64,000 bases of DNA, from assembly GCA_021806005.1 (NCBI GenBank), contig JAJZDM010000003.1, positions 35,979 through 99,978 on the forward strand, in the 5' to 3' direction. The notes beneath the pieces were generated by a model. That model was not told where the DNA came from and did not search any database. It saw only the letters and a list, made by a program, of their open reading frames with translations. Both the position numbers and the translations under genes were made by a program. Positions 43,439 to 52,017 of this stretch are shown here, piece by piece (positions within the stretch are counted from its first letter, which is position 1; every line of letters begins with the position of its first letter). Origin of the DNA: Acidobacteriota bacterium. Lineage in GTDB: Bacteria; Acidobacteriota; Terriglobia; Terriglobales; Acidobacteriaceae.

Positions 43439-44995
43439 TTGGAACTTCCCCTGCTCACACGAGTTCAGGAAGGCGGAGACCTCTTCCGTCTGGCCACGGC
43501 GGAGACGGTCGCGACGATGACCCCTGCGGATGGCGCCGTAGGCCTCCTGTGCGGCGCAGGCTCGCAGAGCAGACTGCCGCACCCTCCGGGGCCAGGCGAG
43601 CAATATCGCTTTCACTTCGACATGACGAAGTGCATCGGATGCAAGTGTTGCGTCGTGGCCTGCAATGAACAGAATGGCAACCCCGCGGATATATTATGGC
43701 GCCGTGTGGGAGAGATTGAGGGAGGAGTCTACCCGCACACTCAGCGCCACTATCTCTCGATGGGCTGCAACCATTGCCTGGAACCAACCTGCCTCACCGG
43801 GTGCCCGGTGGACGCGTACTCCAAAGACGGCCTTACCGGGATTGTTCGCCACAGTGCGGACGCCTGCATCGGCTGCCAGTACTGCACATGGAACTGCTCG
43901 TATGGCGTGCCACAATACAACCCTGAGCGCGGTGTGGTGGGTAAATGCGACATGTGCTATGGAAGACTGGTGCGAGGCCAGGAGCCGGCTTGCGCCTCTG
44001 CCTGTCCTGAAGACGCAATTCGCATCGAAGTGGTGAAGGTGGCAGAGTGGCGAGAGCATTACCGTACGTCGGCCAACTCTCCCGGCATGCCATCAGCCGA
44101 CGACAGCATCTCGACGACGCACATCCAGCTTCCGCCGAAGATGCCCGGCGACACAGGCAGAGTTGACCTGAGCTGTCTTCGCCCTGAGCACGCGCACTCG
44201 CCGCTGATTGTGATGACCGTCCTGACCCAGCTCTCTGTGGGAGCGTTCACGTCCATCGGGATCCTCCAGGCATTCTCCACGCAACCGCATCGCACCGCGG
44301 CGCTGATTGCATTACTGGTAGCCATGATCGCGCTGGCGGCTTCGACTCTCCATCTAGGGCGGCCCATCCACGCGGCGCGCGCGCTGAAGATGTGGCGCCG
44401 CTCGTGGCTCAGCCGTGAAGTACTGCTTTTCACCCTCTTCGCTTTTGCCGCAACTGCGTATTCGGCTGTGCTGTGGATTGGGATGCGCGGGGCAGCTTGG
44501 CTCGGGCTGCTGACTGTCATCCTGGGAATCTGCGGGGTGAGCGCCAGTGCGAGACTTTATCTGGCGCCGGGACGCCCGGCGTGGAACTCGCCACTCACCC
44601 TCGTGGAATTCTGGGCCACAACCGCATTACTGGGAGCGTGTTGCGCCAGTATTCTCACTCTCGGGGCTGCCAGCACGCGCTATGCTGTGTTGTTGGCTTT
44701 TGGCTTTGCGCTGGTAACCACAGGGCTCAAACTGGCGCGTCTCGCCAGGTCCCGCGTACATGAGTTGCACGGCTCCTGGCAGTTGCTCACTACCGTGCTC
44801 TCCACCCATCTTCTCCTCCGCATCGTATTGCCGTGCGTTGGCCTTGCGCTTCTGCCGCTTGCAGCAACACCGTGGGCGCGAATCGCTACCGCGGTTGTGA
44901 TGATCGGCGGAGAGTGGATGGGGCGCTATCTCTTCTTCGTCTCCGTGGTCCCCTCCAATATGGCCAGCGGGTACCTGACACAGGAGGGGGCATGA
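43439..44995 (+). CDS. Fused 4Fe-4S electron-transfer subunit and membrane anchor (DmsB-DmsC fusion)
   Basis: One protein of about 518 residues combines two DMSO-reductase-type subunits. The N-terminal third binds four [4Fe-4S] clusters ('CIGCKCCVVAC', 'CNHCLEPTCLTGC', 'CIGCQYCTWNC', 'CDMCYGRLV' with the distant 'CASAC'). The rest is a DmsC-like anchor with about eight membrane helices. It should take electrons from quinol and pass them to the molybdenum subunit encoded next, whose ATG overlaps this stop (ATGA). TTG 43439 is chosen because AGGAG lies five bases upstream; the track's TTG 43400 has no ribosome site. The first 55 residues, before the Fe-S part, match nothing I know. Confidence 0.88.
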   Translation: MELPLLTRVQEGGDLFRLATAETVATMTPADGAVGLLCGAGSQSRLPHPPGPGEQYRFHFDMTKCIGCKCCVVACNEQNGNPADILWRRVGEIEGGVYPHTQRHYLSMGCNHCLEPTCLTGCPVDAYSKDGLTGIVRHSADACIGCQYCTWNCSYGVPQYNPERGVVGKCDMCYGRLVRGQEPACASACPEDAIRIEVVKVAEWREHYRTSANSPGMPSADDSISTTHIQLPPKMPGDTGRVDLSCLRPEHAHSPLIVMTVLTQLSVGAFTSIGILQAFSTQPHRTAALIALLVAMIALAASTLHLGRPIHAARALKMWRRSWLSREVLLFTLFAFAATAYSAVLWIGMRGAAWLGLLTVILGICGVSASARLYLAPGRPAWNSPLTLVEFWATTALLGACCASILTLGAASTRYAVLLAFGFALVTTGLKLARLARSRVHELHGSWQLLTTVLSTHLLLRIVLPCVGLALLPLAATPWARIATAVVMIGGEWMGRYLFFVSVVPSNMASGYLTQEGA

Positions 44996-47202
44996 AGCTT
45001 GCAGACTGGCTGGCGCGAAAAAGCGGCCTCGACATTGGCTCCTCGAAGTACAGCTACAGCGACGATCCTGTACTGGGCTTTACCTCCTCGGGCAAATGCT
45101 CTGAGCGTTGGGTCAACAGCACATGCGGCTACTGCTCCGTTGGCTGCGGTATGCAACTCGGCGTAAAGGATGGCCGCGTGGTGAGTGTACGCGGCAATCC
45201 CGATCATCCCGTCAACCTGGGCAAGCTGTGTCCCAAGGGACTGGCGGAGCACTATGCGATCGAGGCAGAAGGCCGGGCCAGATATCCGCTGTTACGCAGA
45301 AACGGCCAGCTTGTACGGATAAATTGGGATGAGGCGATCCGCACCATGGTCGAACAGCTCCGCGCCGTGCAAGACAAATATGGACCGGAGTCGCTGGGCG
45401 TGATCAGCACCGGGCAGCTTGTGACCGAAGAATTCTATACTCTCGGTAAATTGGTGCAGCTTGGCTTCGGCACCCGGAATTACGACGGGAACACGACACT
45501 TTGCATGTCCACCGCGGTCTCCGGATACAAGCGGTCCTTTGGCAGCGACGGGCCTCCCGGCGCCTATGAAGATCTCGAGCACGCAGACGTGATTCTGCTC
45601 ATCGGCGCAAACATCGCGGAGAACCATCCGATCCTCTGTACGCGGCTGGAGGCGAACAAAGCCAAGACGCTGATCGTCGCCGATCCTCGCGTGACCAAGA
45701 CGGCCATGATGGCCGACATCTATCTATCCCTGAAGCCACGCTCCGATCTCGCGCTGATCAACGCCATGCTGCGCATCGTGATCGAAGAAGAACGCTATGA
45801 CGCGAATTTTATTTCCAGCCACACCACAGGCTTCGACGAACTGCGCGCATCGCTCGAGCCCTACACACTCGAATACGCCGCGCAGATCACGGGCCTCGAA
45901 CCGGGGATGATCCGCAGGACCGCTCTCCTCTATGCCAACGCAAATGCGGCGTTCATTGGCTGGACGATGGGCGTGAACCACAGCACCAAGGGCACAGAGA
46001 CCGTCAATGCCATGAATAACCTGGCGCTGATTACCGGCAACATCGGGCGCCAAGGTGCCTCGCCGTTCTCTATCACCGGCCAGTGCAATGCGATGGGCAC
46101 GCGCGAGGCCGGATTTACTTCGGGAATTCCGGGGTATCGCAAGTTTGAAGACGAAAAGGATCGTCAGCAGATTGCCGATCTATGGAACCTGCCGGTGGAG
46201 CGCATTCCCACCGGGCGGGGCCTGGCCTATCCCGACATCATTGAAGGCGCTGTGGCCGGCAAGATCCGCGCTCTCTGGATACTCGGGACGAACCCGCTGG
46301 TTTCATTCCCGAACATCGACGTGCTGAAGCGCGCACTGGACAATCTTGATTTTCTCGTGGTGCAGGATGGATTTCATCCCACACCTACCACGGAGTTGGC
46401 CGATCTGGTGCTTCCCACCGCCATCTGGGGCGAAAAGGAAGGCACCTACACCAACTCTGAACGCCGGGTAAGCAAGGTGAATGCCGCGGTTGCGCCACCC
46501 GGAGAAGCCCGCTCCGACTTCGATATCTTTCTGGCCGTCGCTGAGAGCCTGGGATGCAGAGAAGAATTGTTCCCCGGCTGGAGCGATCCGGGCGATGCGT
46601 TCAACGAGTGGCGGCGCGTCTCCGCGGGCCGGCTTTGCGACTACTCCGGCATGACCTATGAACTGATGAATGAAATCGGTGGGATTCAGTGGCCATTCAC
46701 CAGCGAAGCACTCTCCGGCGCCTCTTTGCCCCGCAGGTTGTACAGCGATGGGATCTTTCCAACCGAAGATGGACGAGCACGCTTATTGCCAACGCAATGG
46801 GCCCCGTTCCCCGAGCAGCCAAGTTCAGAGTTTCCATTGATTCTCAACACCGGGCGTACGGTCGAGCATTGGCACACCCGCACCAAGACAGGGGCCATCT
46901 CGATTCTCCAGCGCATGGCGCCGCGCGCCTGGCTCGAAATGAATCCCAAAGATGCGCAGCAGCTCCGCCTACAGGCGCACGACCGTGTCGAAGTGATCTC
47001 GGCTCGCGGCCGGGTGAGTAAGGTCGAGTTGCGCATTACTGAGATTGTGGCTCCCGGACAGGTGTTTCTGCCCTTTCACTTCGCTGAGACGAACGCGAAT
47101 CAGATCACCCAAAGCGCATTCGATCCCATCTCCAGAGAGCCAAACTATAAGCAGTGTGCTGTACGCATCGAAAAATCGTCCGCCAACGCCGCCCATGCAT
47201 AA
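44992..47202 (+). CDS. nasA: Molybdopterin nitrate reductase, Nas/Nap-type catalytic subunit
   Basis: This bis-MGD enzyme of 736 residues is expected to reduce nitrate to nitrite. The N-terminal [4Fe-4S] site is 'CGYCSVGCGMQL' with a later 'GKLCPKG'. The molybdenum-ligand cysteine is in 'LCMSTAVSGYKRSFG', as in Nap/Nas enzymes. Other marks are 'LLIGANIAENHPI', 'ITGQCNAMGTREAG' and the C-terminal dinucleotide-binding domain ('NTGRTVEHWHTRTKTG'). There is no Tat signal, so it faces the cytoplasm, and no C-terminal [2Fe-2S] extension as in some NasA. ATG 44992 has 'AGGAGGGGG' and overlaps the anchor gene's stop. The membrane-bound pairing with a DmsBC fusion is unusual for assimilation. Confidence 0.92.
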   Translation: MKLADWLARKSGLDIGSSKYSYSDDPVLGFTSSGKCSERWVNSTCGYCSVGCGMQLGVKDGRVVSVRGNPDHPVNLGKLCPKGLAEHYAIEAEGRARYPLLRRNGQLVRINWDEAIRTMVEQLRAVQDKYGPESLGVISTGQLVTEEFYTLGKLVQLGFGTRNYDGNTTLCMSTAVSGYKRSFGSDGPPGAYEDLEHADVILLIGANIAENHPILCTRLEANKAKTLIVADPRVTKTAMMADIYLSLKPRSDLALINAMLRIVIEEERYDANFISSHTTGFDELRASLEPYTLEYAAQITGLEPGMIRRTALLYANANAAFIGWTMGVNHSTKGTETVNAMNNLALITGNIGRQGASPFSITGQCNAMGTREAGFTSGIPGYRKFEDEKDRQQIADLWNLPVERIPTGRGLAYPDIIEGAVAGKIRALWILGTNPLVSFPNIDVLKRALDNLDFLVVQDGFHPTPTTELADLVLPTAIWGEKEGTYTNSERRVSKVNAAVAPPGEARSDFDIFLAVAESLGCREELFPGWSDPGDAFNEWRRVSAGRLCDYSGMTYELMNEIGGIQWPFTSEALSGASLPRRLYSDGIFPTEDGRARLLPTQWAPFPEQPSSEFPLILNTGRTVEHWHTRTKTGAISILQRMAPRAWLEMNPKDAQQLRLQAHDRVEVISARGRVSKVELRITEIVAPGQVFLPFHFAETNANQITQSAFDPISREPNYKQCAVRIEKSSANAAHA

Positions 47203-47261
47203 GGACATGGAAGCAGCTCGCACCTCAGCAAGGCTACGAGAGAACTCAGAATAACTTCAAC

Positions 47262-47283
47262 GTGGGCACCGTGCCGTGCCCAC
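47262..47283 (+). other. Perfect 8-bp hairpin with a six-base loop in the nasA-porin gap
   Basis: GTGGGCAC pairs with GTGCCCAC around the loop CGTGCC. It lies 60 bp after the nasA stop and about 205 bp before the porin start, with a second stem, GCTCT-CCGC-AGAGC (47303-47316), just after it. There is no T-run. It could be a processing or stability element, or a target of the ANTAR regulator. The rest of the 47203-47489 gap shows no gene. Confidence 0.5.
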
Positions 47284-47489
47284 CACTCGATCGAGTTTCC
47301 CCGCTCTCCGCAGAGCACCCCGACATTCCAGGATGATTGCGTGCGCCAGGTAGACGCCAGCGTGTGCCTGAAGTTGTCCCCGCCGTGGAACCGAGCGGCA
47401 AAGGCCTGAATCAGCTCAAGTCGTTGGGCGCATTCCGCAATTCAAGCGAACGCAATCGCACGTTACACCGATCGCCACAAGGAGAGCCA

Positions 47490-48962
47490 GTGCACAAGAG
47501 TCCTCATATCCCAGGTATCGTTTGGCTTCTAGTGATTGCAGCCGCAACTCTTGCTCCGCTGCAGGCACAGTCCTCGGGCAGTTCCGCTCTCAACGTTTCG
47601 GTATACGATCGCACGCGGGTAAACGCATGGCAATGGTTCGCGGCACCGCCGGAGGCCAACACCTACAGCTACATCGAGTCTTTATTGCGATTGGGCGTCG
47701 CGCAGCGCCTCCACCGGTGGGATTGGCAGCTGGAACTAGCCCAACCGGCGGTGCTGAATGTTCCCGGCGATGCCGTTTCGCCCGTGGCGGCGCAGGGGCA
47801 ACTGGGCCTGGGCGGAAGCTATTACGCTGCGAATGCCAACACCGAGCCAGCCGCCGTGTTTCTTAAGCTGGGCTTTGTGCGTTTCGACGGGAGAGACAGC
47901 CACGCCAGACTTGGCCGTTTTGAGTTCTTCGATGGAGAGGAGACAAAACCGGAAAATACAACCATCCGCTGGCTGCAAACCAATCGCATCGCCCAGCGCT
48001 TGATTGCAAACTTCGGCTTCTCCGACGCCCAGCGCAGCTTCGATGGTCTCGACGCGCAGTGGAATGCGGCGGGGTGGAACATCTCAGCGATGGCGGCGCG
48101 CGCCGATCAAGGCGTCTTCAACATGGACGGCAACCCTGAACTGAACGTCGATGTGCAGTATGTCGCCGCGACACGGTCTCAGTTCAGGCAGCACCTGCTG
48201 TGGCGCGGATTTGCCATCGCCTATCACGATGGCCGAACCGGAGTGACTAAGACAGACAATCGCGCTCTTGCCGTTCGCGAAGCCGATCACCAGAATATTC
48301 GAATTGGAACCTACGGGGCTGATCTGCTCTCTGCTATCCCGGCCGGTCCCGGCCAGTTCGACTTCCTCTTCTGGGGAGCGCTTCAAAATGGAAGTTGGGG
48401 CGAGTTAAGACACGATGCGAACGCGGCGGCCATAGAGGGCGGCTATCAGCTCAGCCACATGACGACCCATCCCTGGCTGCGCGGAGGCTGGTTCCGCTCC
48501 AGTGGCGACAAGAATGCAACCGACGGTATTCATAATACGTTCTTTCAAATCCTGCCGACGCCGCGAATCTATGCGCGGCTTCCTTTCTATAATCTGATGA
48601 ATTCCACTGACGACTTCGTTCAGATCATCGACAACCCGGTGAAGAGAGTTGCCGTCCGATCTGATCTTCACTGGCTACAGCTCACCTCGGCGCAAGACCT
48701 CTGGTACCTGGGCGGTGGTGCGTACGATAACAAAGTCTTCGGCTACGTTGGCCGCCCTTCGAACCAGTCGCACTCTCTCGCCTCTGTTGCAGACGTTAGC
48801 GCTGACTGGAAGACGACGAAGAATATCGATCTCAACTTTTACTACGCGTATGCGCAGGGCAAGACCGCCGTCGCCGCGATCTATCCGTCCGGCCGGAATA
48901 TGCAATACGGGTATGTCGAGTTTGTCTACCGGTGGATTCACTCAGGAGGTGGAACTCCATGA
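47490..48962 (+). CDS. Outer-membrane porin, alginate-export (AlgE-like) family
   Basis: This is a beta-barrel protein of about 490 residues with a signal peptide ('IVWLLVIAAATLAPLQA'). It is rich in alternating aromatic/hydrophobic strands and ends in 'FVYRWIHSGGGTP', close to the aromatic outer-membrane signature. Family members such as AlgE form selective outer-membrane channels. GTG 47490 is chosen: 'AAGGAGAG' lies just upstream, and the signal peptide starts at once. Its place between nasA and narK suggests a channel for nitrate or nitrite, not alginate; this is inference from position. No export partner genes (alg cluster) are seen. Confidence 0.82.
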   Translation: MHKSPHIPGIVWLLVIAAATLAPLQAQSSGSSALNVSVYDRTRVNAWQWFAAPPEANTYSYIESLLRLGVAQRLHRWDWQLELAQPAVLNVPGDAVSPVAAQGQLGLGGSYYAANANTEPAAVFLKLGFVRFDGRDSHARLGRFEFFDGEETKPENTTIRWLQTNRIAQRLIANFGFSDAQRSFDGLDAQWNAAGWNISAMAARADQGVFNMDGNPELNVDVQYVAATRSQFRQHLLWRGFAIAYHDGRTGVTKTDNRALAVREADHQNIRIGTYGADLLSAIPAGPGQFDFLFWGALQNGSWGELRHDANAAAIEGGYQLSHMTTHPWLRGGWFRSSGDKNATDGIHNTFFQILPTPRIYARLPFYNLMNSTDDFVQIIDNPVKRVAVRSDLHWLQLTSAQDLWYLGGGAYDNKVFGYVGRPSNQSHSLASVADVSADWKTTKNIDLNFYYAYAQGKTAVAAIYPSGRNMQYGYVEFVYRWIHSGGGTP

Positions 48963-49033
48963 CGCTCGATGGAGCGGATTGGTTCTCGATCAGAACTAGC
49001 GTTTGAGCCCAGGTTATGCGACACAGGAGAGTC

Positions 49034-50341
49034 ATGACGACGCACAAAGTTGAGCAACTCATTATTGCCACGGCCGGTTTCTTTTGGTGTTTCCTCATGT
49101 GGTTTTCGACCGCCGCCTTCAGTCCCAGCATTGCGGCTGATTACCACCTCAACATCAAGGCGCTCGGGCTTCTCGCGAGTTCGGCCATCTGGATGGCTCC
49201 GGCAGGCAGGGTCCTCGCCGGGTGGGCCTCGGATCGCTTTGGGGCTCCGCGCACCTTCGCTTGTCTTCTCGGCGGATGTGGCTTGATCTCGATTGCCTCA
49301 GGATTCACCACGAACTACAACGTGCTCTTTCTCGAGCGCATCCTGGTCGCTATCGCCGGCGTCTCGTTCGTCGTCGGAATTCAGCATGTCGCGCAGTGGT
49401 TCGATGCGCACGAGATCGGCACGGCGGAAGGGCTCTATGCGGGCACGGGAAATGCCGGAGCGGGCGCCGGAGCGCTGGTGTTGCCGCGCCTGTTCGGCAC
49501 CAACTATCACGCCGCATTCATCGATCTCGGCGTGGTTGCACTGATCATTGCCGCCTGGTACCTCTGGCGCGGAAGAGCTGCAACTTCCGCTGAGCGGAAA
49601 AACCTGGTGCGCGGAAAAAGCGGTCTGCGCGGCACGCTATTTATCTGGAGCCGCTACATCGCCATTGCCCTCATGCTCGCCTATGCGATGTCCTTCGGCC
49701 TGGAGATCGCATTGAATGCCTGGCTTCCAGGCTACTTCATGCGGGGCTTCCACAAAGAGATTCTGGCGCTGGGATTCCATGGCGTTGCCGGCGTGCAGAT
49801 CGCCGCCGGTACGTTCGCGGCAGTCGCATCCTTCACGGCCTCGCTGTTCCGCCCGTTTTCCGGGTTCATGTCCGATCTCTTCCAGCGCCGGGGGTGGGCT
49901 CCGCTGCCCTTCATCGCTAAGACATTGCCATATGCGCCCCGGCTCCATTGGCTTGGGGTTTCCCTGATTCTGATTATTCTGGCAATGTCCGGCCTGACTG
50001 CCAGCGGCCTTTCCGGATCGCTCCATCTGTCAGTGGTCACGCTGGTTGCATTGGGCATATTCATATCATGTGGAACGGGAGGCACATTTGCGCTTGTCCC
50101 TCTGCTCTTTCCAGACCGCCCCGGATCGGCCGCAGGTTTTATTGGCGGCGTCTCAACCGCGGCGGCGATCGTCTATCCGCTCATCTTCTCGAGGGGGGAG
50201 AACCCTCACATCGGATACATCTGCGTAGCGTTTTTCATGTTCCTTCCGTTCATGCTCTTTTACTTCTGGGCCGCGCGCTATGAACGCCATCCGGAAGAAC
50301 ACGGACTCCTGCCAGGCAGATTGGCCCTCGATGAGGCATAG
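49034..50341 (+). CDS. narK: NarK-type nitrate/nitrite transporter (MFS)
   Basis: This is a 12-helix major-facilitator transporter of 435 residues for nitrate uptake or nitrate/nitrite exchange. It shows the glycine-rich nitrate signature 'GLYAGTGNAGAGAGALVLP', the MFS loop 'GWASDRFGAPR', and a second glycine-rich helix ('FISCGTGGTFALVPLLFP'). ATG 49034 is preceded by 'AGGAGAG'; ATG 49016 would add six residues without a ribosome site. It is fourth in the rightward nitrate operon (71 bp after the porin). Direction of transport cannot be told by eye. Confidence 0.93.
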   Translation: MTTHKVEQLIIATAGFFWCFLMWFSTAAFSPSIAADYHLNIKALGLLASSAIWMAPAGRVLAGWASDRFGAPRTFACLLGGCGLISIASGFTTNYNVLFLERILVAIAGVSFVVGIQHVAQWFDAHEIGTAEGLYAGTGNAGAGAGALVLPRLFGTNYHAAFIDLGVVALIIAAWYLWRGRAATSAERKNLVRGKSGLRGTLFIWSRYIAIALMLAYAMSFGLEIALNAWLPGYFMRGFHKEILALGFHGVAGVQIAAGTFAAVASFTASLFRPFSGFMSDLFQRRGWAPLPFIAKTLPYAPRLHWLGVSLILIILAMSGLTASGLSGSLHLSVVTLVALGIFISCGTGGTFALVPLLFPDRPGSAAGFIGGVSTAAAIVYPLIFSRGENPHIGYICVAFFMFLPFMLFYFWAARYERHPEEHGLLPGRLALDEA

Positions 50342-50389
50342 CCGTCACCAGCCACAAGAATCTTGAACCCACCATCAGGAGATTTTTTG

Positions 50390-50548
50390 ATGAAACCGAA
50401 CCTTCCTGCCGAAGATGTGCCGCATGAGCCCTGGTACAAATACGGGGTCATGTTCCTCTTTCTTGAGATGGCAATCGCCCTTGCAGTATGTGGGTACTCA
50501 CTCTACTTGACCTTCCATGGCCTTGGAGGATTTCCGGGCAAACATTGA
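50390..50548 (+). CDS. Small single-helix membrane protein at the end of the nitrate operon
   Basis: A 52-residue ORF starts at ATG 50390, preceded by AGGAG with a spacing of about 7. It has a polar N-terminus ('MKPNLPAEDVPHEPWYKYG') and one membrane helix ('VMFLFLEMAIALAVCGYSLY', ending in 'HGLGGFPGKH'). It is 48 bp after narK on the same strand, so it is likely part of the operon. It may be a small accessory subunit of the transporter or the reductase. I do not recognise a family. Confidence 0.68.
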   Translation: MKPNLPAEDVPHEPWYKYGVMFLFLEMAIALAVCGYSLYLTFHGLGGFPGKH

Positions 50549-50759
50549 ATCGGAGATCATCTCCCACGATCGGATGGCAAACGGCTGGATTTGCAGGCTG
50601 CACCTCGCCGGTTCTGAATTCGAATGCCGACGCCGGAGGCAAGGCGCCGCAGACTCGATACGTCCGCGCGGGCTGGCCCGCCAGGCATCCCCAGGCGCTG
50701 CTCCGCAGCGAACACACAGCGGCTCAACTCAACCGCAAAGGGACCTCCATCCGCTCGGC

Positions 50760-51986
50760 CTAAGGGTTGATCGCCACCAGCCCGGACTCCCCTGCTACCG
50801 TCCGCTTCAACTGCCCGCAGGCCGCATAGATGTCCCTGCCTCGAGGTCGACGGATGTAGGTCGCCATTCCACCCTCGATCAACATCTTTTGAAATGCCGC
50901 CACATCCTCCGGCGCGGGCTGATGGTAGGCGATCTCCGGCCCGGGGTTCCACACGATCAGGTTCACCTTCGCGCGCATCCCGGCCAGCAGGCGCAGCACC
51001 TCACGCGCATGCTGTGGCCGGTCGTTTACCCCGCCTAACAGGACGTACTCAAACGTAACCCACTCCCGGGTCCGTAGCGGTATCTTTCTCACCGCCTCCA
51101 GCAGTTGGGCGATGTTCCACTTTCGGGTGATGGGCATCATCTCCGCCCGCACCTGGTCGTTGCTGGCGTTCAGGCTCAGGGCCAGCTTGGGCCGCACCGT
51201 CTCGCGGGCAAAGGCCTCGATCCCCGGTAAAATCCCACTGGTGGAGACGGTCATCCGCGACTCCGGCACTCCTATGCCCTCCACCAGCAGCCGCACGCTC
51301 TTCATAAACTCGTCGTAGTTCAGGAACGGCTCACCCATACCCATGAAGACCAGGTTGATGCGGTCCTTGCCCATCTGGATACGGTGCCGGTTCAACACCG
51401 CCGCAACCTGCCCGGCGATCTCACCAGCGGTCAGGTTGCGCCTGATCCCCAGCTTAGCGGTCAGGCAGAACTGGCAGTTCACCGCGCACCCCACCTGGCT
51501 GGAGATGCAGATGGTCGCCCTCCGAAAGCCCTTCTCCGCCAGCGTCCCGAAGTTCGACCGGTCGCGCCCGTTCGCTCTCCGATCCCAGAAGGATGGCTTG
51601 CCCCCCGCAACCGCCTCCGCAGCCGTCTCCTGCTCGCCCGCCTCTTCCTCAGCCGCCTCGCTTCCATCGCCGCGCTCGCCGCCGTCCCCATCCGGCATCC
51701 ACACGGTCTCGACGGTCTCTCCATCCGCCATCCGCATCAGATATCGCTCGGTGCCATCGATGCTCAACGCGGTCTGCGCCATCACCGGCACTCCCATATC
51801 CCACCCCGCCGTGCTCAACTGCTTGCGCAAAGACTCGGGCAGGGTCGTCACCACATCCAGTGAGTTCCATCGCTGTTTGTACAGTGCCTCAAAGAGCTGC
51901 CGCGCACGATACGGCTTCTGCCCCAGCTCGGCCATCAGGCCGGTCAACTCCGCAAGATCCAATCCAAAGAGGGCGCGCGTCTCCAT
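50760..51986 (-). CDS. rlmN: 23S rRNA (adenine2503-C2)-methyltransferase
   Basis: This radical-SAM enzyme methylates A2503 of 23S rRNA and position 37 of some tRNAs. The SAM-cluster motif is 'CAVNCQFC', after 'ATICISSQVGC'. The substrate and Cys regions follow ('GMGEPFLNYDEF', 'STSGILPGI', 'LALSLNASND', 'RDIYAACGQL'). It is 408 residues, longer than the usual 350-380, because about 50 residues rich in Glu, Ala and Gly ('ERGDGSEAAEEEAGEQE') are inserted before the radical-SAM core. ATG 51986 is the natural start. The gene is convergent with the nitrate operon, which marks the right edge of that block. Confidence 0.95.
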   Translation of the reverse strand: METRALFGLDLAELTGLMAELGQKPYRARQLFEALYKQRWNSLDVVTTLPESLRKQLSTAGWDMGVPVMAQTALSIDGTERYLMRMADGETVETVWMPDGDGGERGDGSEAAEEEAGEQETAAEAVAGGKPSFWDRRANGRDRSNFGTLAEKGFRRATICISSQVGCAVNCQFCLTAKLGIRRNLTAGEIAGQVAAVLNRHRIQMGKDRINLVFMGMGEPFLNYDEFMKSVRLLVEGIGVPESRMTVSTSGILPGIEAFARETVRPKLALSLNASNDQVRAEMMPITRKWNIAQLLEAVRKIPLRTREWVTFEYVLLGGVNDRPQHAREVLRLLAGMRAKVNLIVWNPGPEIAYHQPAPEDVAAFQKMLIEGGMATYIRRPRGRDIYAACGQLKRTVAGESGLVAINP

Positions 51987-52017
51987 CCCTTCAGTTTACT
52001 TCCCCTACAATCGCCCC

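Noticed and set aside
50517-51038. 173-codon plus-strand ORF after the small membrane protein
   Set aside because: It has no ribosome site, an Arg/Gln-rich composition, and runs antisense into rlmN.
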